Shown piece by piece: positions 51,173 to 59,334 of a stretch of DNA of 64,000 nucleotides. The stretch is from Streptomyces sp. CoH27 (GTDB lineage Bacteria > Actinomycetota > Actinomycetes > Streptomycetales > Streptomycetaceae). A program made the position numbers and the translations under genes. The stretch's first letter is position 1; the number at the start of each line of letters is the position of its first letter. The stretch is from positions 141,008-205,007 of the forward strand of contig NZ_JAIQYY010000016.1 of NCBI RefSeq assembly GCF_020181035.1, in the 5' to 3' direction. Below the pieces are notes generated by a model that was not told where the DNA came from, made no database searches, and saw only the letters and a list, made by a program, of their open reading frames with translations.

Positions 51173-51682
51173 GTGCCGAAGCCTCTCAGCCTTCCGTTCG
51201 ACCCCATCGCCCGCGCCGACGAGCTCTGGAAGCAGCGCTGGGGAAACGTGCCGTCCATGGCCGCGATCACCTCGATCATGCGGGCCCAGCAGATCCTGCT
51301 GGCCGAGGTGGACGCGGTCGTCAAGCCGTACGGACTCACGTTCGCGCGCTACGAGGCCCTGGTGCTGCTCACCTTCTCCAAGGCCGGTGAGCTGCCGATG
51401 TCCAAGATCGGTGAACGGCTCATGGTCCATCCCACGTCCGTGACGAACACCGTGGACCGCCTGGTGAAGTCCGGTCTGGTGGCCCGGCGGCCCAATCCCA
51501 ACGACGGCCGGGGCACGCTCGCCGTGATCACCGACAAGGGCCGTGAGGTGGTCGACGCGGCCACCCGCGACCTGATGGCCATGGACTTCGGGCTGGGCGT
51601 CTACGACGCGGAGGAGTGCACGGAGATCTTCGCGATGCTCCGTCCGCTGCGGATCGCGGCGCACGATTTCGAGGAGGAGTAG
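51173..51682 (+). CDS. MarR-family regulator
   Basis: 169 residues with a winged helix (LPMSKIGERLMVHPTSVTNT, RRPNPNDGRGTLAVITDKGR). It starts with GTG 11 bases after the MFS stop and could be co-transcribed with it. A strong terminator follows at 51769-51789. In the conserved Streptomyces order this gene stays beside DUF3817 and icmA. Confidence 0.93.
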   Translation: MPKPLSLPFDPIARADELWKQRWGNVPSMAAITSIMRAQQILLAEVDAVVKPYGLTFARYEALVLLTFSKAGELPMSKIGERLMVHPTSVTNTVDRLVKSGLVARRPNPNDGRGTLAVITDKGREVVDAATRDLMAMDFGLGVYDAEECTEIFAMLRPLRIAAHDFEEE

Positions 51683-51768
51683 GCTCTGCCTGGGTCAGCA
51701 GGCTGGTCTCCGCTGCTGCGGAGGTGATCCGAGCGTCCTGACACGCTGGCGCGTAAGGGCGTAGTGGT

Positions 51769-51789
51769 CCCCGCCGTCGCGGGGGTTTT
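51769..51789 (+). terminator. Intrinsic terminator
   Basis: CCCCGC (51769-51774), loop CGTC, GCGGGG (51779-51784), then GTTTTT. A classic hairpin and U-tract behind the MarR gene. Confidence 0.85.
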
Positions 51790-51811
51790 TCGGGCGGTTA
51801 CGCTCGATCGC

Positions 51812-52150
51812 ATGAAACGAAGCGTGCTGACCCGCTACCGCGTCATGGCCTACACCACCGGTGTCCTCCTGGTACTGCTGTGCCTGAGCATGATCGCGAA
51901 GTACGGGCTGGACATCAGCGGTGCCGCCGACGTCACCCGGGTCGTCGCCATCGCCCACGGCTGGCTGTACGTCGTCTACCTGGTCGTCGCCTTCGACCTG
52001 GGCTCCAAGGCCAAGATGCCGGTCGGCCGGCAGCTGTGGGTCCTGCTGGCCGGGACGATTCCCACCGCTGCTTTCTTCGTCGAGCGCAGGATCAGCCGCG
52101 AGCTGGAGGCCAAGGTCGCCGGCCAGGTCCCGGCCGCCGCGAAGGCCTGA
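51812..52150 (+). CDS. DUF3817 small membrane protein
   Basis: 112 residues, three hydrophobic helices, ending TIPTAAFFVERRISRELEAK. It is a paralogue of the protein at 47737-48087. The ATG at 51812 lies just behind the terminator of the preceding gene, so it has its own promoter. The next gene, icmA, follows after 85 bases. Confidence 0.92.
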   Translation: MKRSVLTRYRVMAYTTGVLLVLLCLSMIAKYGLDISGAADVTRVVAIAHGWLYVVYLVVAFDLGSKAKMPVGRQLWVLLAGTIPTAAFFVERRISRELEAKVAGQVPAAAKA

Positions 52151-52203
52151 GACACCGGGCGACCCCACCGCCGTACGCGTGCGTACGGCGGTCTGCCATC
52201 GAC

Positions 52204-52227
52204 ATTTACTAGGACGTCCAAGTAAAT
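52204..52227. promoter_or_regulatory. 24-bp near-perfect palindrome before icmA
   Basis: Arms ATTTACT and AGTAAAT surround a central GGACGTCC; only one symmetric pair mismatches. It ends eight bases ahead of the icmA start codon, a position where a bound repressor would block transcription or translation start. The ribosome-binding purines (GGGGG) lie between it and the ATG. Confidence 0.6.
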
Positions 52228-52235
52228 TCGGGGGT

Positions 52236-53936
52236 ATGGACGCTCACGCCATCGAGGAGGGCCGCCGCCGCTGGCAGGCCCGCTACGACGCGGCCCGCAA
52301 GCGGGACGCAGATTTCACCACGCTCTCCGGCGACCCCGTGGAGCCGGTGTACGGGCCCCGACCGGGCGACACGTACGAGGGATTCGAGCGGATCGGCTGG
52401 CCCGGGGAGTACCCCTTCACCCGCGGGCTCCATCCGACCGGCTACCGCGGCCGTACCTGGACGATCCGGCAGTTCGCCGGGTTCGGCAACGCCGAGCAGA
52501 CCAATGAGCGGTACAAGATGATCCTCGGCAACGGCGGTGGCGGGCTCTCCGTCGCCTTCGACATGCCGACGCTCATGGGCCGCGACTCCGACGACCCGCG
52601 CTCGCTCGGCGAGGTCGGGCACTGCGGGGTCGCCATCGACTCCGCCGCCGACATGGAGGTCCTGTTCAAGGACATCCCGCTCGGTGACGTCACGACCTCC
52701 ATGACCATCAGCGGGCCCGCCGTACCCGTCTTCTGCATGTACCTGGTCGCCGCCGAGCGCCAGGGCGTGGACCCGTCGGTCCTCAACGGCACGCTCCAGA
52801 CCGACATCTTCAAGGAGTACATCGCGCAGAAGGAGTGGCTCTTCCAGCCCGAGCCCCATCTTCGCCTGATCGGCGACCTCATGGAGTACTGCGCGGCCGG
52901 CATCCCCGCCTACAAGCCGCTGTCCGTCTCCGGCTACCACATCCGCGAGGCGGGCGCGACGGCCGCGCAGGAGCTGGCGTACACGCTCGCGGACGGGTTC
53001 GGGTACGTCGAGCTGGGGCTCAGCCGCGGCCTGGACGTGGACGTGTTCGCGCCGGGCCTGTCCTTCTTCTTCGACGCGCACGTGGACTTCTTCGAGGAGA
53101 TCGCCAAGTTCCGTGCGGCCCGGCGCATCTGGGCACGGTGGATGCGGGACGTGTACGGGGCGAAGTCCGAGAAGGCCCAGTGGCTGCGCTTCCACACGCA
53201 GACGGCCGGTGTCTCGCTGACCGCGCAGCAGCCGTACAACAACGTGGTGCGTACGGCCGTGGAGGCGCTGGCGGCCGTGCTCGGCGGGACCAACTCGCTG
53301 CACACCAACGCCCTGGACGAGACCCTCGCGCTGCCGAGCGAGCAGGCCGCGGAGATCGCGCTGCGCACGCAGCAGGTGCTGATGGAGGAGACCGGCGTCG
53401 CCAACGTGGCGGATCCGCTGGGGGGTTCGTGGTTCGTCGAGCAGCTGACGGACCGGATCGAGGCGGACGCGGAGAAGATCTTCGACCAGATCAAGGAGCG
53501 GGGGCTTCGGGCTCACCCGGACGGGCGTCACCCGATCGGGCCGATCACTTCCGGGATCCTGCGCGGGATCGAGGACGGCTGGTTCACCGGCGAGATCGCC
53601 GAGTCCGCCTTCCGCTACCAGCAGGCGCTGGAGAAGGGCGACAAGCGGGTCGTGGGCGTCAACGTCCACACCGGCTCGGTCACCGGGGACCTGGAGATCC
53701 TGCGGGTCAGCCATGAGGTGGAGCGGGAGCAGGTGCGGGTGCTCGGGGCCCGGAAGGCGGCGCGGGACGAAGCCGCGGTGCGCTCCGCGCTGGACGCCCT
53801 GCTGGGTGCGGCCCGGTCGGGCGGCAACATGATCGAGCCGATGCTGGACGCCGTACGCGCCGAGGCGACGCTGGGCGAGATCTGCGGGGTGCTGCGGGAC
53901 GAATGGGGGGTCTACACGGAGCCGGCGGGCTTCTGA
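52236..53936 (+). CDS. icmA: Isobutyryl-CoA mutase large subunit
   Basis: 566 residues, exactly the length known for IcmA. It interconverts isobutyryl-CoA and n-butyryl-CoA with adenosylcobalamin. The two residues that separate ICM from methylmalonyl-CoA mutase are ICM-like: Phe80 in TIRQFAGFG (Tyr in MCM) and Gln198 in YIAQKEW (Arg in MCM). The substrate TIM barrel is complete, but no B12-binding DxHxxG domain follows, so the small subunit IcmB must come from elsewhere. The ATG at 52236 is preceded by GGGGG and a palindrome. Activity links valine breakdown with butyryl-CoA extender supply. Confidence 0.94.
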   Translation: MDAHAIEEGRRRWQARYDAARKRDADFTTLSGDPVEPVYGPRPGDTYEGFERIGWPGEYPFTRGLHPTGYRGRTWTIRQFAGFGNAEQTNERYKMILGNGGGGLSVAFDMPTLMGRDSDDPRSLGEVGHCGVAIDSAADMEVLFKDIPLGDVTTSMTISGPAVPVFCMYLVAAERQGVDPSVLNGTLQTDIFKEYIAQKEWLFQPEPHLRLIGDLMEYCAAGIPAYKPLSVSGYHIREAGATAAQELAYTLADGFGYVELGLSRGLDVDVFAPGLSFFFDAHVDFFEEIAKFRAARRIWARWMRDVYGAKSEKAQWLRFHTQTAGVSLTAQQPYNNVVRTAVEALAAVLGGTNSLHTNALDETLALPSEQAAEIALRTQQVLMEETGVANVADPLGGSWFVEQLTDRIEADAEKIFDQIKERGLRAHPDGRHPIGPITSGILRGIEDGWFTGEIAESAFRYQQALEKGDKRVVGVNVHTGSVTGDLEILRVSHEVEREQVRVLGARKAARDEAAVRSALDALLGAARSGGNMIEPMLDAVRAEATLGEICGVLRDEWGVYTEPAGF

Positions 53937-53942
53937 GCGAGG

Positions 53943-54560
53943 TCAGGCGGACGAGGCCAGGCCACCCAGCAGCACGCGCGTGAAGCTGCGTACCCACTCC
54001 TCGTCCGCCGCCTTGCCGCTCACCAGGGTGCGGTGCACCACCGCGCCCGCCACCACGTCGAAGATGAGGTCCACCGTGCGGGCGGCCTCCCGCGGATCGG
54101 GTTCCGGCGGGAGTTCGCCCCGTTTCTGTGCCCGCGCGCGGCCCTGGAGGACCAGCCGCATCTGGCGCTGCACGATGGAGCGGCGGATGCGCTCGCGCAG
54201 GGCGTCGTCGCGGGTGGCCTCGGCGACCACCGCCATCAGGCCGCTCTTGGCCTCCGGGCGGGCGAGGATCGCCGCGAACTGCAGGACGACGCCCTCGATG
54301 TCGGCGGCCAGGCTGCCGCGGTCGGGCAGTTCCAGCTCGTCGAAGAGTTCCGCCACCGCGTCGACCACGAGTTCGTTCTTGCCGGCCCAGCGGCGGTAGA
54401 GGGTCGTCTTCGCAACCCCCGCCCGGGTCGCCACGTCTCCCAGCGTGAGCTTGGACCAGCCCAGCTCCACCAGTGCCTCCCGGGTCGCGGCCAGGATCGC
54501 GGCGTCCGCGGCGGCGCTGCGCGGGCGCCCGGTACGGCTGGCGGGGGTGCGGCTCTGCAT
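53943..54560 (-). CDS. TetR-family regulator
   Basis: 205 residues. The N-terminal helix-turn-helix reads LTLGDVATRAGVAKTTLYRR, and the ligand domain is typical of the TetR C-terminal type. The start at 54560 (MQSRTPASRTGRPRS) is family-like. It is divergent from the thioredoxin-TPR gene, and an inverted repeat at 54644-54660 in the shared region is a good operator candidate. It is convergent with icmA, six bases apart. Confidence 0.93.
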   Translation of the reverse strand: MQSRTPASRTGRPRSAAADAAILAATREALVELGWSKLTLGDVATRAGVAKTTLYRRWAGKNELVVDAVAELFDELELPDRGSLAADIEGVVLQFAAILARPEAKSGLMAVVAEATRDDALRERIRRSIVQRQMRLVLQGRARAQKRGELPPEPDPREAARTVDLIFDVVAGAVVHRTLVSGKAADEEWVRSFTRVLLGGLASSA

Positions 54561-54643
54561 CCCCCGACCATAACCGGCGGGTCCTGTGGTGTCGTGAGGG
54601 AGATCACCGGGGCGTGGTGTCGCGCGGGGTTCCCATGGCATTA

Positions 54644-54660
54644 CGCTACGAGTCGTAGCG
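54644..54660. promoter_or_regulatory. TetR-type operator candidate
   Basis: CGCTACG-agt-CGTAGCG is a perfect 7-bp inverted repeat in the 210-bp region between the divergent TetR and thioredoxin-TPR genes. The size and spacing suit a TetR dimer. Confidence 0.55.
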
Positions 54661-54770
54661 AAAGCTCGTGACGGACGTACACGGGCGCGATCACGAGGCG
54701 TGGGGTGGGGACCCGGCGCCCCGGCGCACGACTTTTTCATTCAGGGGCGGGAACGGGGGAGGATAGACGC

Positions 54771-55742
54771 ATGCAGCCACGGAACATGTCCATGAGCGGC
54801 GTCGTCGACCTCGCCGCGGTGAAGGCGGCCCAGGAGGCCAAGGCCAAGGCCGAGCAGACGCGCGCCGAAGCCGCCCGGCAGGGCGGTACGGGGGCCGTCG
54901 CCCCGGCCGATCTCGTCATCGACGTCGACGAGGCCGGATTCGAGCGGGACGTCCTTCAGCGCTCCGCCGAGGTTCCCGTCGTCATCGACTTCTGGGCCGA
55001 GTGGTGTCAGCCCTGCAAGCAGCTGAGCCCGGTCCTGGAGCGGCTGGCCGTCGAGTACAACGGGCGCTTCCTCCTCGCCAAGATCGACGTCGACGCCAAC
55101 CAGATGCTGATGCAGCAGTTCGGGGTGCAGGGCATCCCGGCGGTGTTCGCCGTCGTCGCCGGGCAGGCGCTGCCGCTGTTCCAGGGCGCGGCCGGCGAGC
55201 AGCAGATCCGGCAGACCCTGGACCAGCTGGTGCAGGTCGCGGAGCAGCGGTTCGGGCTCACCGGCCTGACGGTCGACCCGGACGCCCAGCCGGGCCAGGC
55301 GGCACCCGCGCAGGAGCAGGCGGGGCCGTACGACGCGGCGCTGAACGCCGCCGCCGACGCCCTGGACGCCGGTGACCTGGCCGGCGCGGTGCAGGCCTAC
55401 AGGAACGTGCTGGCCGACGACCCGGCCCACCCCGAGGCCAAGCTCGGCCTGGCGCAGGCCGAGCTGCTGCAGCGGGTCCAGGGCTTCGACCCGCAGAAGG
55501 TGCGCCAGGAGGCCGCCGACAAGCCGGCCGACGCCGACGCGCAGATCGCCGCCGCCGACCTGGATCTGGTCGGCGGGCATGTCGAGGACGCCTTCGGACG
55601 CCTGATCGACGCCGTGCGGCGCACAGCGGGCGACGACCGCGACCGGGTGCGGGTGCGGCTGCTGGAGCTGTTCGAGGTCGTGGGCCCCGACGACCCGCGG
55701 GTGGTCGGGGCGCGCCGGGCGCTGGCGCGGGCGCTGTTCTGA
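54771..55742 (+). CDS. Thioredoxin-TPR protein (YbbN/CnoX type)
   Basis: 323 residues. A 35-residue Ala/Lys-rich head precedes a thioredoxin domain with active site WCQPCK and cis-Pro region GIPAVFAVV. The C-terminal half has TPR-like helices (ALNAAADALDAGDLAGAVQA, HPEAKLGLAQAELL), as in YbbN/CnoX co-chaperones that hand substrates to GroEL/DnaK. The intact CxxC argues for redox activity. ATG at 54771 with GGGGGAGGA upstream. Confidence 0.93.
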   Translation: MQPRNMSMSGVVDLAAVKAAQEAKAKAEQTRAEAARQGGTGAVAPADLVIDVDEAGFERDVLQRSAEVPVVIDFWAEWCQPCKQLSPVLERLAVEYNGRFLLAKIDVDANQMLMQQFGVQGIPAVFAVVAGQALPLFQGAAGEQQIRQTLDQLVQVAEQRFGLTGLTVDPDAQPGQAAPAQEQAGPYDAALNAAADALDAGDLAGAVQAYRNVLADDPAHPEAKLGLAQAELLQRVQGFDPQKVRQEAADKPADADAQIAAADLDLVGGHVEDAFGRLIDAVRRTAGDDRDRVRVRLLELFEVVGPDDPRVVGARRALARALF

Positions 55743-55863
55743 CCAGTCACTAAACGCCACGGCTTGTGATGCCGGGGTGAAAGATTTGCCGACGAGACGT
55801 CAGGGCGGCAGCGCTTTACCAAATCTTGGTAATCGCGGGTGCTGTTACTCCGAGTAAATCAGG

Positions 55864-55904
55864 GCCGTTGATCTGTCTGGTTTCGTCCAGTGATCAACGG
55901 CTTT
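55864..55904 (+). terminator. Hairpin after thioredoxin-TPR gene
   Basis: GCCGTTGATC (55864-55873) and GATCAACGGC (55892-55901) form a perfect 10-bp stem, 18-base loop, followed by TTT. Confidence 0.65.
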
Positions 55905-55971
55905 GCTCTGCCCAGAGTTGCCACCGTGCGTCGCACTCCGAGATCGGTCGGTCGTCCTCCGGTTATCCGGC

Positions 55972-55989
55972 CGTTACTACCCAGTAACG
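55972..55989. promoter_or_regulatory. Operator-like perfect inverted repeat
   Basis: CGTTACT-accc-AGTAACG is a perfect 7-bp inverted repeat. Its first 14 bases match those at 17631-17644 before hbd at 13 positions, so the same regulator may act at both. Confidence 0.45.
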
Positions 55990-56364
55990 AAGCCCCTTGT
56001 GTCCGGGCCGAGAATGCACCACGATCGGCGACGCTCGGTCCATTCCCGTACCCCGACAGCCGGTCGGGTCGCGGGAGAATCTGGGTCCCCACCGAGCAGA
56101 GCCGGCGGCAGTGGCGCCGGCTCTTGGGCAGGGGGGTCTTCGCCGGCCGGCGAAGCCTGTCCAGCAAGGTTGTGCGTGATGCGTGTCAGGCGCGACCAGT
56201 GGTTGTCGCTCGGGGGTGATCGCCGGTGATCGAGGTGCGGTTCGCGCCTGACGAGCGCAGGCGCTCCCCTTCCGAGGACGTAGCACTTCTCCCATCCCTG
56301 CCCGGCTGAGCCGCTGTCGGTGGCGATTCCGAGCCAGGAGATGTACGTCCGAGAAGGAGGAAAT

Positions 56365-56997
56365 ATGGAGTCCCAGGTGCGTGGCGGGACCAGATGGAAG
56401 CGGTTCGCTGTGGTCATGGTGCCCAGCGTCGCCGCGACGGCCGCGATAGGTGTCGCCCTCGCGCAGGGCGCTCTCGCAGCTTCGTTCAGCGTTTCGGGTC
56501 AGCAGTTCAAGGTCACGGCGGACTCGCTCGAAGGCAACGGCTTCATGCAGTACGGGGCCGTCGACTCGGGCTACACGCTCGCCGGTGACAAGACGGTCCG
56601 CCCGGTGGCGGTCTCGGCGTTCAACGACGCGACCATCACCAACCTGTGCCAGTCGGTGGTCACCCCGGACGTCCCGATCTTCGGGAAGGTCAGCCTGATC
56701 CTCAAGGCGGGTGGCAACGGCAAGCCGGTCGAGGCCAGCAAGCTGTACATCGACCTTGACGACCTCACGGCCGACGCGACGTTCAGCAACATCAACATCG
56801 GTGTCGCCGCCGTGGACTCGCACAAGGGTCCGGGGATCAAGCAGGGCGACAAGACGAACCCGTACGGGTTCGCCCAGGAGGCGGACCACGCCTCGCTGAC
56901 CGGTGTGAAGCAGACGGCGTGGGCCACCACGGCAGGAACCTTCAAGCTCAGCGGTCTGCACATGTCGATCTCGACGGATGCCAAGGAGTGCTACTAA
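56365..56997 (+). CDS. DUF6230 exported protein
   Basis: 210 residues. An N-terminal signal/anchor (RWKRFAVVMVPSVAATAAIG, then ALAASFSVSG) leads to a beta-rich domain with two cysteines (NLCQSVV and the C-terminal AKECY). Relatives are sometimes labelled cholesterol esterase, but no Ser-His-Asp esterase motif is visible. AAGGAGG at 56354-56360 gives a very strong ribosome-binding site. First gene of an operon with DUF6114 and a large exported protein. Confidence 0.92.
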   Translation: MESQVRGGTRWKRFAVVMVPSVAATAAIGVALAQGALAASFSVSGQQFKVTADSLEGNGFMQYGAVDSGYTLAGDKTVRPVAVSAFNDATITNLCQSVVTPDVPIFGKVSLILKAGGNGKPVEASKLYIDLDDLTADATFSNINIGVAAVDSHKGPGIKQGDKTNPYGFAQEADHASLTGVKQTAWATTAGTFKLSGLHMSISTDAKECY

Positions 56998-57116
56998 GCA
57001 CTCTGTGACGGGCGGGGGAGCCGACGGCGCCCCCGCCCGTTCCCTCATCGGCCGTGCGCCTTCACGCGCGGCACACATCACCACCACAGCAACGCCGCAC
57101 CAGGGAGCTGTTTTCC

Positions 57117-57674
57117 ATGAGCGCCGAGACTCCTGCCGCCGCACCTGGCCAGTTCACCCGCCGGAGGCTGCAGTTCCGCGCCTGGCGGGGCACCCGACCG
57201 TTCTGGGCCGGGCTGTTCGTCGTGTTCGGCGGCTTTCTCATCCTGTACTTCCCGTACGCACACCTGCACCTGGGCCACCTCACGATGACGATGGGGACAC
57301 CCGGCGGCTCCAGTTCCCTGATCATCGGTGTGCTGCTCATCGTGCTCGGCATCACCCTCTGGTTCCAGCAGCACGTTCGGGTCTTCGCGGGCGTCGCGTC
57401 GATTCTGCTGGCGCTGGTGTCCATTCCGATGTCCAACATCGGCGGCTTCATCGTCGGCTTCCTGTTCTCGATGATCGGTGGGGCGATGGCCATCGCCTGG
57501 GCGCCTGGCAAGCAGCAGGAGCCGCAGCCGCCGGCCGAGGCGGCGTCGAGCGAGGGCGGCGCGCCGCAGGCCGCGGCGCTGCGGGAGCCGTACGAGGGCG
57601 CGGTGGGGGAGCCGAACGACCTGTCAGGAACGAACCCGGCCAACGGGGCGAACGGGAGGCACAGTGCCGGCTGA
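57117..57674 (+). CDS. DUF6114 membrane protein
   Basis: 185 residues with four hydrophobic helices (FWAGLFVVFGGFLILYFPYA, SLIIGVLLIVLGITLWF, VFAGVASILLALVSIPM, GGFIVGFLFSMIGGAMAIAW) and a charged tail. It regularly travels with DUF6230. Its last 11 bases overlap the next gene, which starts with GTG at 57664. Confidence 0.92.
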   Translation: MSAETPAAAPGQFTRRRLQFRAWRGTRPFWAGLFVVFGGFLILYFPYAHLHLGHLTMTMGTPGGSSSLIIGVLLIVLGITLWFQQHVRVFAGVASILLALVSIPMSNIGGFIVGFLFSMIGGAMAIAWAPGKQQEPQPPAEAASSEGGAPQAAALREPYEGAVGEPNDLSGTNPANGANGRHSAG

Positions 57675-59025
57675 CGAGGTGACCCGCGGGACCGATGTGG
57701 ACGGGTCCCGCGCGAGAACCGGGCCCCGCCACGCGGCCCCCAGAAAGCCGCTGTTCACCAGGTTCCACATGCCGGCCGGCAAGGCGATAGCGTCAGTGGC
57801 GATGCCGACCGCGGTGCTGATGGGCATGGGCTTCACGTCCTCGCTGGCGCTCGCCGCCGGCAACGGCAGCAGCCCGTCCCCGTCGAAGAGCCTGTCGGCC
57901 GCCGAGTACAAGGACTGCGTCAAGCAGCTGGACGGCAGCAAGGACAGCTCGTCCTCGCCGTCGCCGTCCGCCTCGCCGAGCGCGTCCGACTCGGCGACGC
58001 CGTCGCCCTCGGCGAGCACCGGCGCGAAGGACGGCAAGGACACGGGCACCGGCTCGTCCTCTTCGTCGGATTCAGGTTCCGGCGACAAGGCGACCCCGAC
58101 CCCGACCGCGACCTCCGGCTCGTCCGGCTCGGGTTCCGGCTCCGGCTCCTCGGGTGCGGGCAGCGGTACGGCCACGCCGTCGCCGTCGCCCTCCGCGTCC
58201 AAGAGCGGCGGCGGGCTGCTGGGCACCATCGGCGACACGCTCGGCGGCCTCCTCGGCGGCGACTCCAGCAGCTCCGCGACGAGCCCCACGCCGTCCGCGA
58301 GCCCGTCGGCGAGCGCGTCCCATGACGCGTCGTCCCCGTCGGCCTCGTCGGCGTCCGGGTCCTCGGGGTCCAAGCTGACCGACACCGTCAAGGACACCGT
58401 CTCCCACACCGGCAAGACGGTCACGGACACGGTGAAGAAGACCACCGACACGGTCTCCAAGACGGCTGGGGACGCCACCAAGGCGGTCAAGGACGCGGCC
58501 GGATCGGCCACCCCGAGCCCGTCCGCGAGCTCCTCCGCCCCGGCGACCGACTGCCCGGCGGCCACGACCGATACGAGCGGCGTCGACAACAAGGTGCCGG
58601 TGGCGGACGACCCCTGGTACCTCAACGCCAGCTCGCTGCTGCTCAAGGGCGCCGACTACCAGGGCATCGTCGAGGTGAAGAAGGCCGACGGCACCACGAA
58701 GAAGGTGCTGAAGTACGTCATCTCCGCCGGCACTGACATCGGGGACCTGCACCAGACGGTGAAGGACACACTGTCGGGCAAGACCTACCACGTGCAGGCG
58801 GCCAAGGGGTCGACGTCCACCATCACCGGCGGCTCCACGACGATGTACACGGAGAGCATCTCGGGCAACCTGTTCGGACTGATCCCGGTGACGTTCAGCC
58901 CCGACAGCCCGCCCCCGCTGAACATCCCGCTGATCTACTTCACCAACGTGAAGGTGGTCCAGGCGGCCCAGTTCGGCGGCAACCTGCACGTGCCCGGCAT
59001 GCACGTGTACACGACCGACAACTGA
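57664..59025 (+). CDS. Large exported Ser/Pro/Thr-rich protein
   Basis: 453 residues. A signal sequence (AIASVAMPTAVLMGMGFTSS) is followed by about 200 low-complexity residues rich in Ser, Pro and Thr with a TDTVKDTVSHTGKTVTDTVK repeat. The 150-residue C-terminal domain (DPWYLNASSLLLKGADYQG to HVPGMHVYTTDN) is beta-rich and unassigned; its fold may relate to DUF6230. GGGAGG at 57654-57659 supports the GTG. Third gene of the operon and closed by a strong terminator; probably cell-wall associated. Confidence 0.85.
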   Translation: MPADEVTRGTDVDGSRARTGPRHAAPRKPLFTRFHMPAGKAIASVAMPTAVLMGMGFTSSLALAAGNGSSPSPSKSLSAAEYKDCVKQLDGSKDSSSSPSPSASPSASDSATPSPSASTGAKDGKDTGTGSSSSSDSGSGDKATPTPTATSGSSGSGSGSGSSGAGSGTATPSPSPSASKSGGGLLGTIGDTLGGLLGGDSSSSATSPTPSASPSASASHDASSPSASSASGSSGSKLTDTVKDTVSHTGKTVTDTVKKTTDTVSKTAGDATKAVKDAAGSATPSPSASSSAPATDCPAATTDTSGVDNKVPVADDPWYLNASSLLLKGADYQGIVEVKKADGTTKKVLKYVISAGTDIGDLHQTVKDTLSGKTYHVQAAKGSTSTITGGSTTMYTESISGNLFGLIPVTFSPDSPPPLNIPLIYFTNVKVVQAAQFGGNLHVPGMHVYTTDN

Positions 59026-59060
59026 CCGGTCGCACAAGCCCGTTCGGGAGCCGCACCACA

Positions 59061-59097
59061 GGGGCCCCGCCGAGGACACGGCGGGGCCCCTTCCTTT
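59061..59097 (+). terminator. Terminator of DUF6230 operon
   Basis: GGGGCCCCGCCG (59061-59072), loop AGGACA, CGGCGGGGCCCC (59079-59090), then TTCCTTTT. A 12-bp perfect stem with a pyrimidine tract. Confidence 0.88.
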
Positions 59098-59139
59098 TCC
59101 CGAGGCCGCCCGAGCCGGTGCGAGGCCGAGTACGAGCTG

Positions 59140-59259
59140 ATGGGCGTGGGCGCCGAAGGGAGGCCGGATGATCGCCTTGTACGGCTGATCACCGCCGCCC
59201 ATCCGGAACCGGGCGGCAACGCATGGCTGCGGGAGACGGTGGGGGCACGACCGACATGA
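59140..59259 (+). pseudogene. Possible gene remnant, 39 codons
   Basis: The frame from the ATG at 59140 reads DDRLVRLITAAHPEPGGNAW then LRETVGA and stops. Composition is protein-like and the frame is open upstream to about 59110 (EAEYELMGVG), but there is no convincing ribosome-binding site and no recognised family. It may be the tail of a lost gene or chance. Confidence 0.25.
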
Positions 59260-59274
59260 TCCGCCAGACCCACT

Positions 59275-59305
59275 GAGGGCGCCCCCTGCCACAGGGGGCG
59301 CCCTC
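59275..59305 (-). terminator. Terminator after pyk
   Basis: GAGGGCGCCCCCTG (59275-59288), loop CCA, CAGGGGGCGCCCTC (59292-59305): a perfect 14-bp stem 29 bases past the pyruvate kinase stop. Confidence 0.82.
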
Positions 59306-59334
59306 AGTGCCGTACGACTGCCTCACGGCGACGC

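Larger units (their letters stand above)
55743..56364. other. Palindrome-rich intergenic region (622 bp)
   Basis: No gene is supported. It contains TTACCAA-atc-TTGGTAA (55816-55832), TTACT/AGTAA (55845-55857), a terminator hairpin, CGTTACT/AGTAACG (55972-55989), GAGCCGGCG/CGCCGGCTC (56099-56123) and the 18-bp palindrome CTTCGCCGGCCGGCGAAG (56138-56155). The last two may belong to a structured leader of the DUF6230 gene. I could not match it to a known riboswitch. Confidence 0.6.
59026..59334. other. Region between convergent genes (309 bp)
   Basis: It holds two strong terminators, one for each flanking operon, and between them a possible gene remnant (59140-59259). Nothing else is supported. 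Confidence 0.6.

Noticed and set aside
52236..53936. Methylmalonyl-CoA mutase or MeaA as the identity
   Set aside because: Phe80 and Gln198, the 566-residue length and the missing B12-binding domain fit IcmA instead.
55743..56364. A tRNA or known riboswitch in the long leader
   Set aside because: No cloverleaf, anticodon arm or CCA-ready acceptor could be drawn, and I could not fit a c-di-AMP or other riboswitch core.
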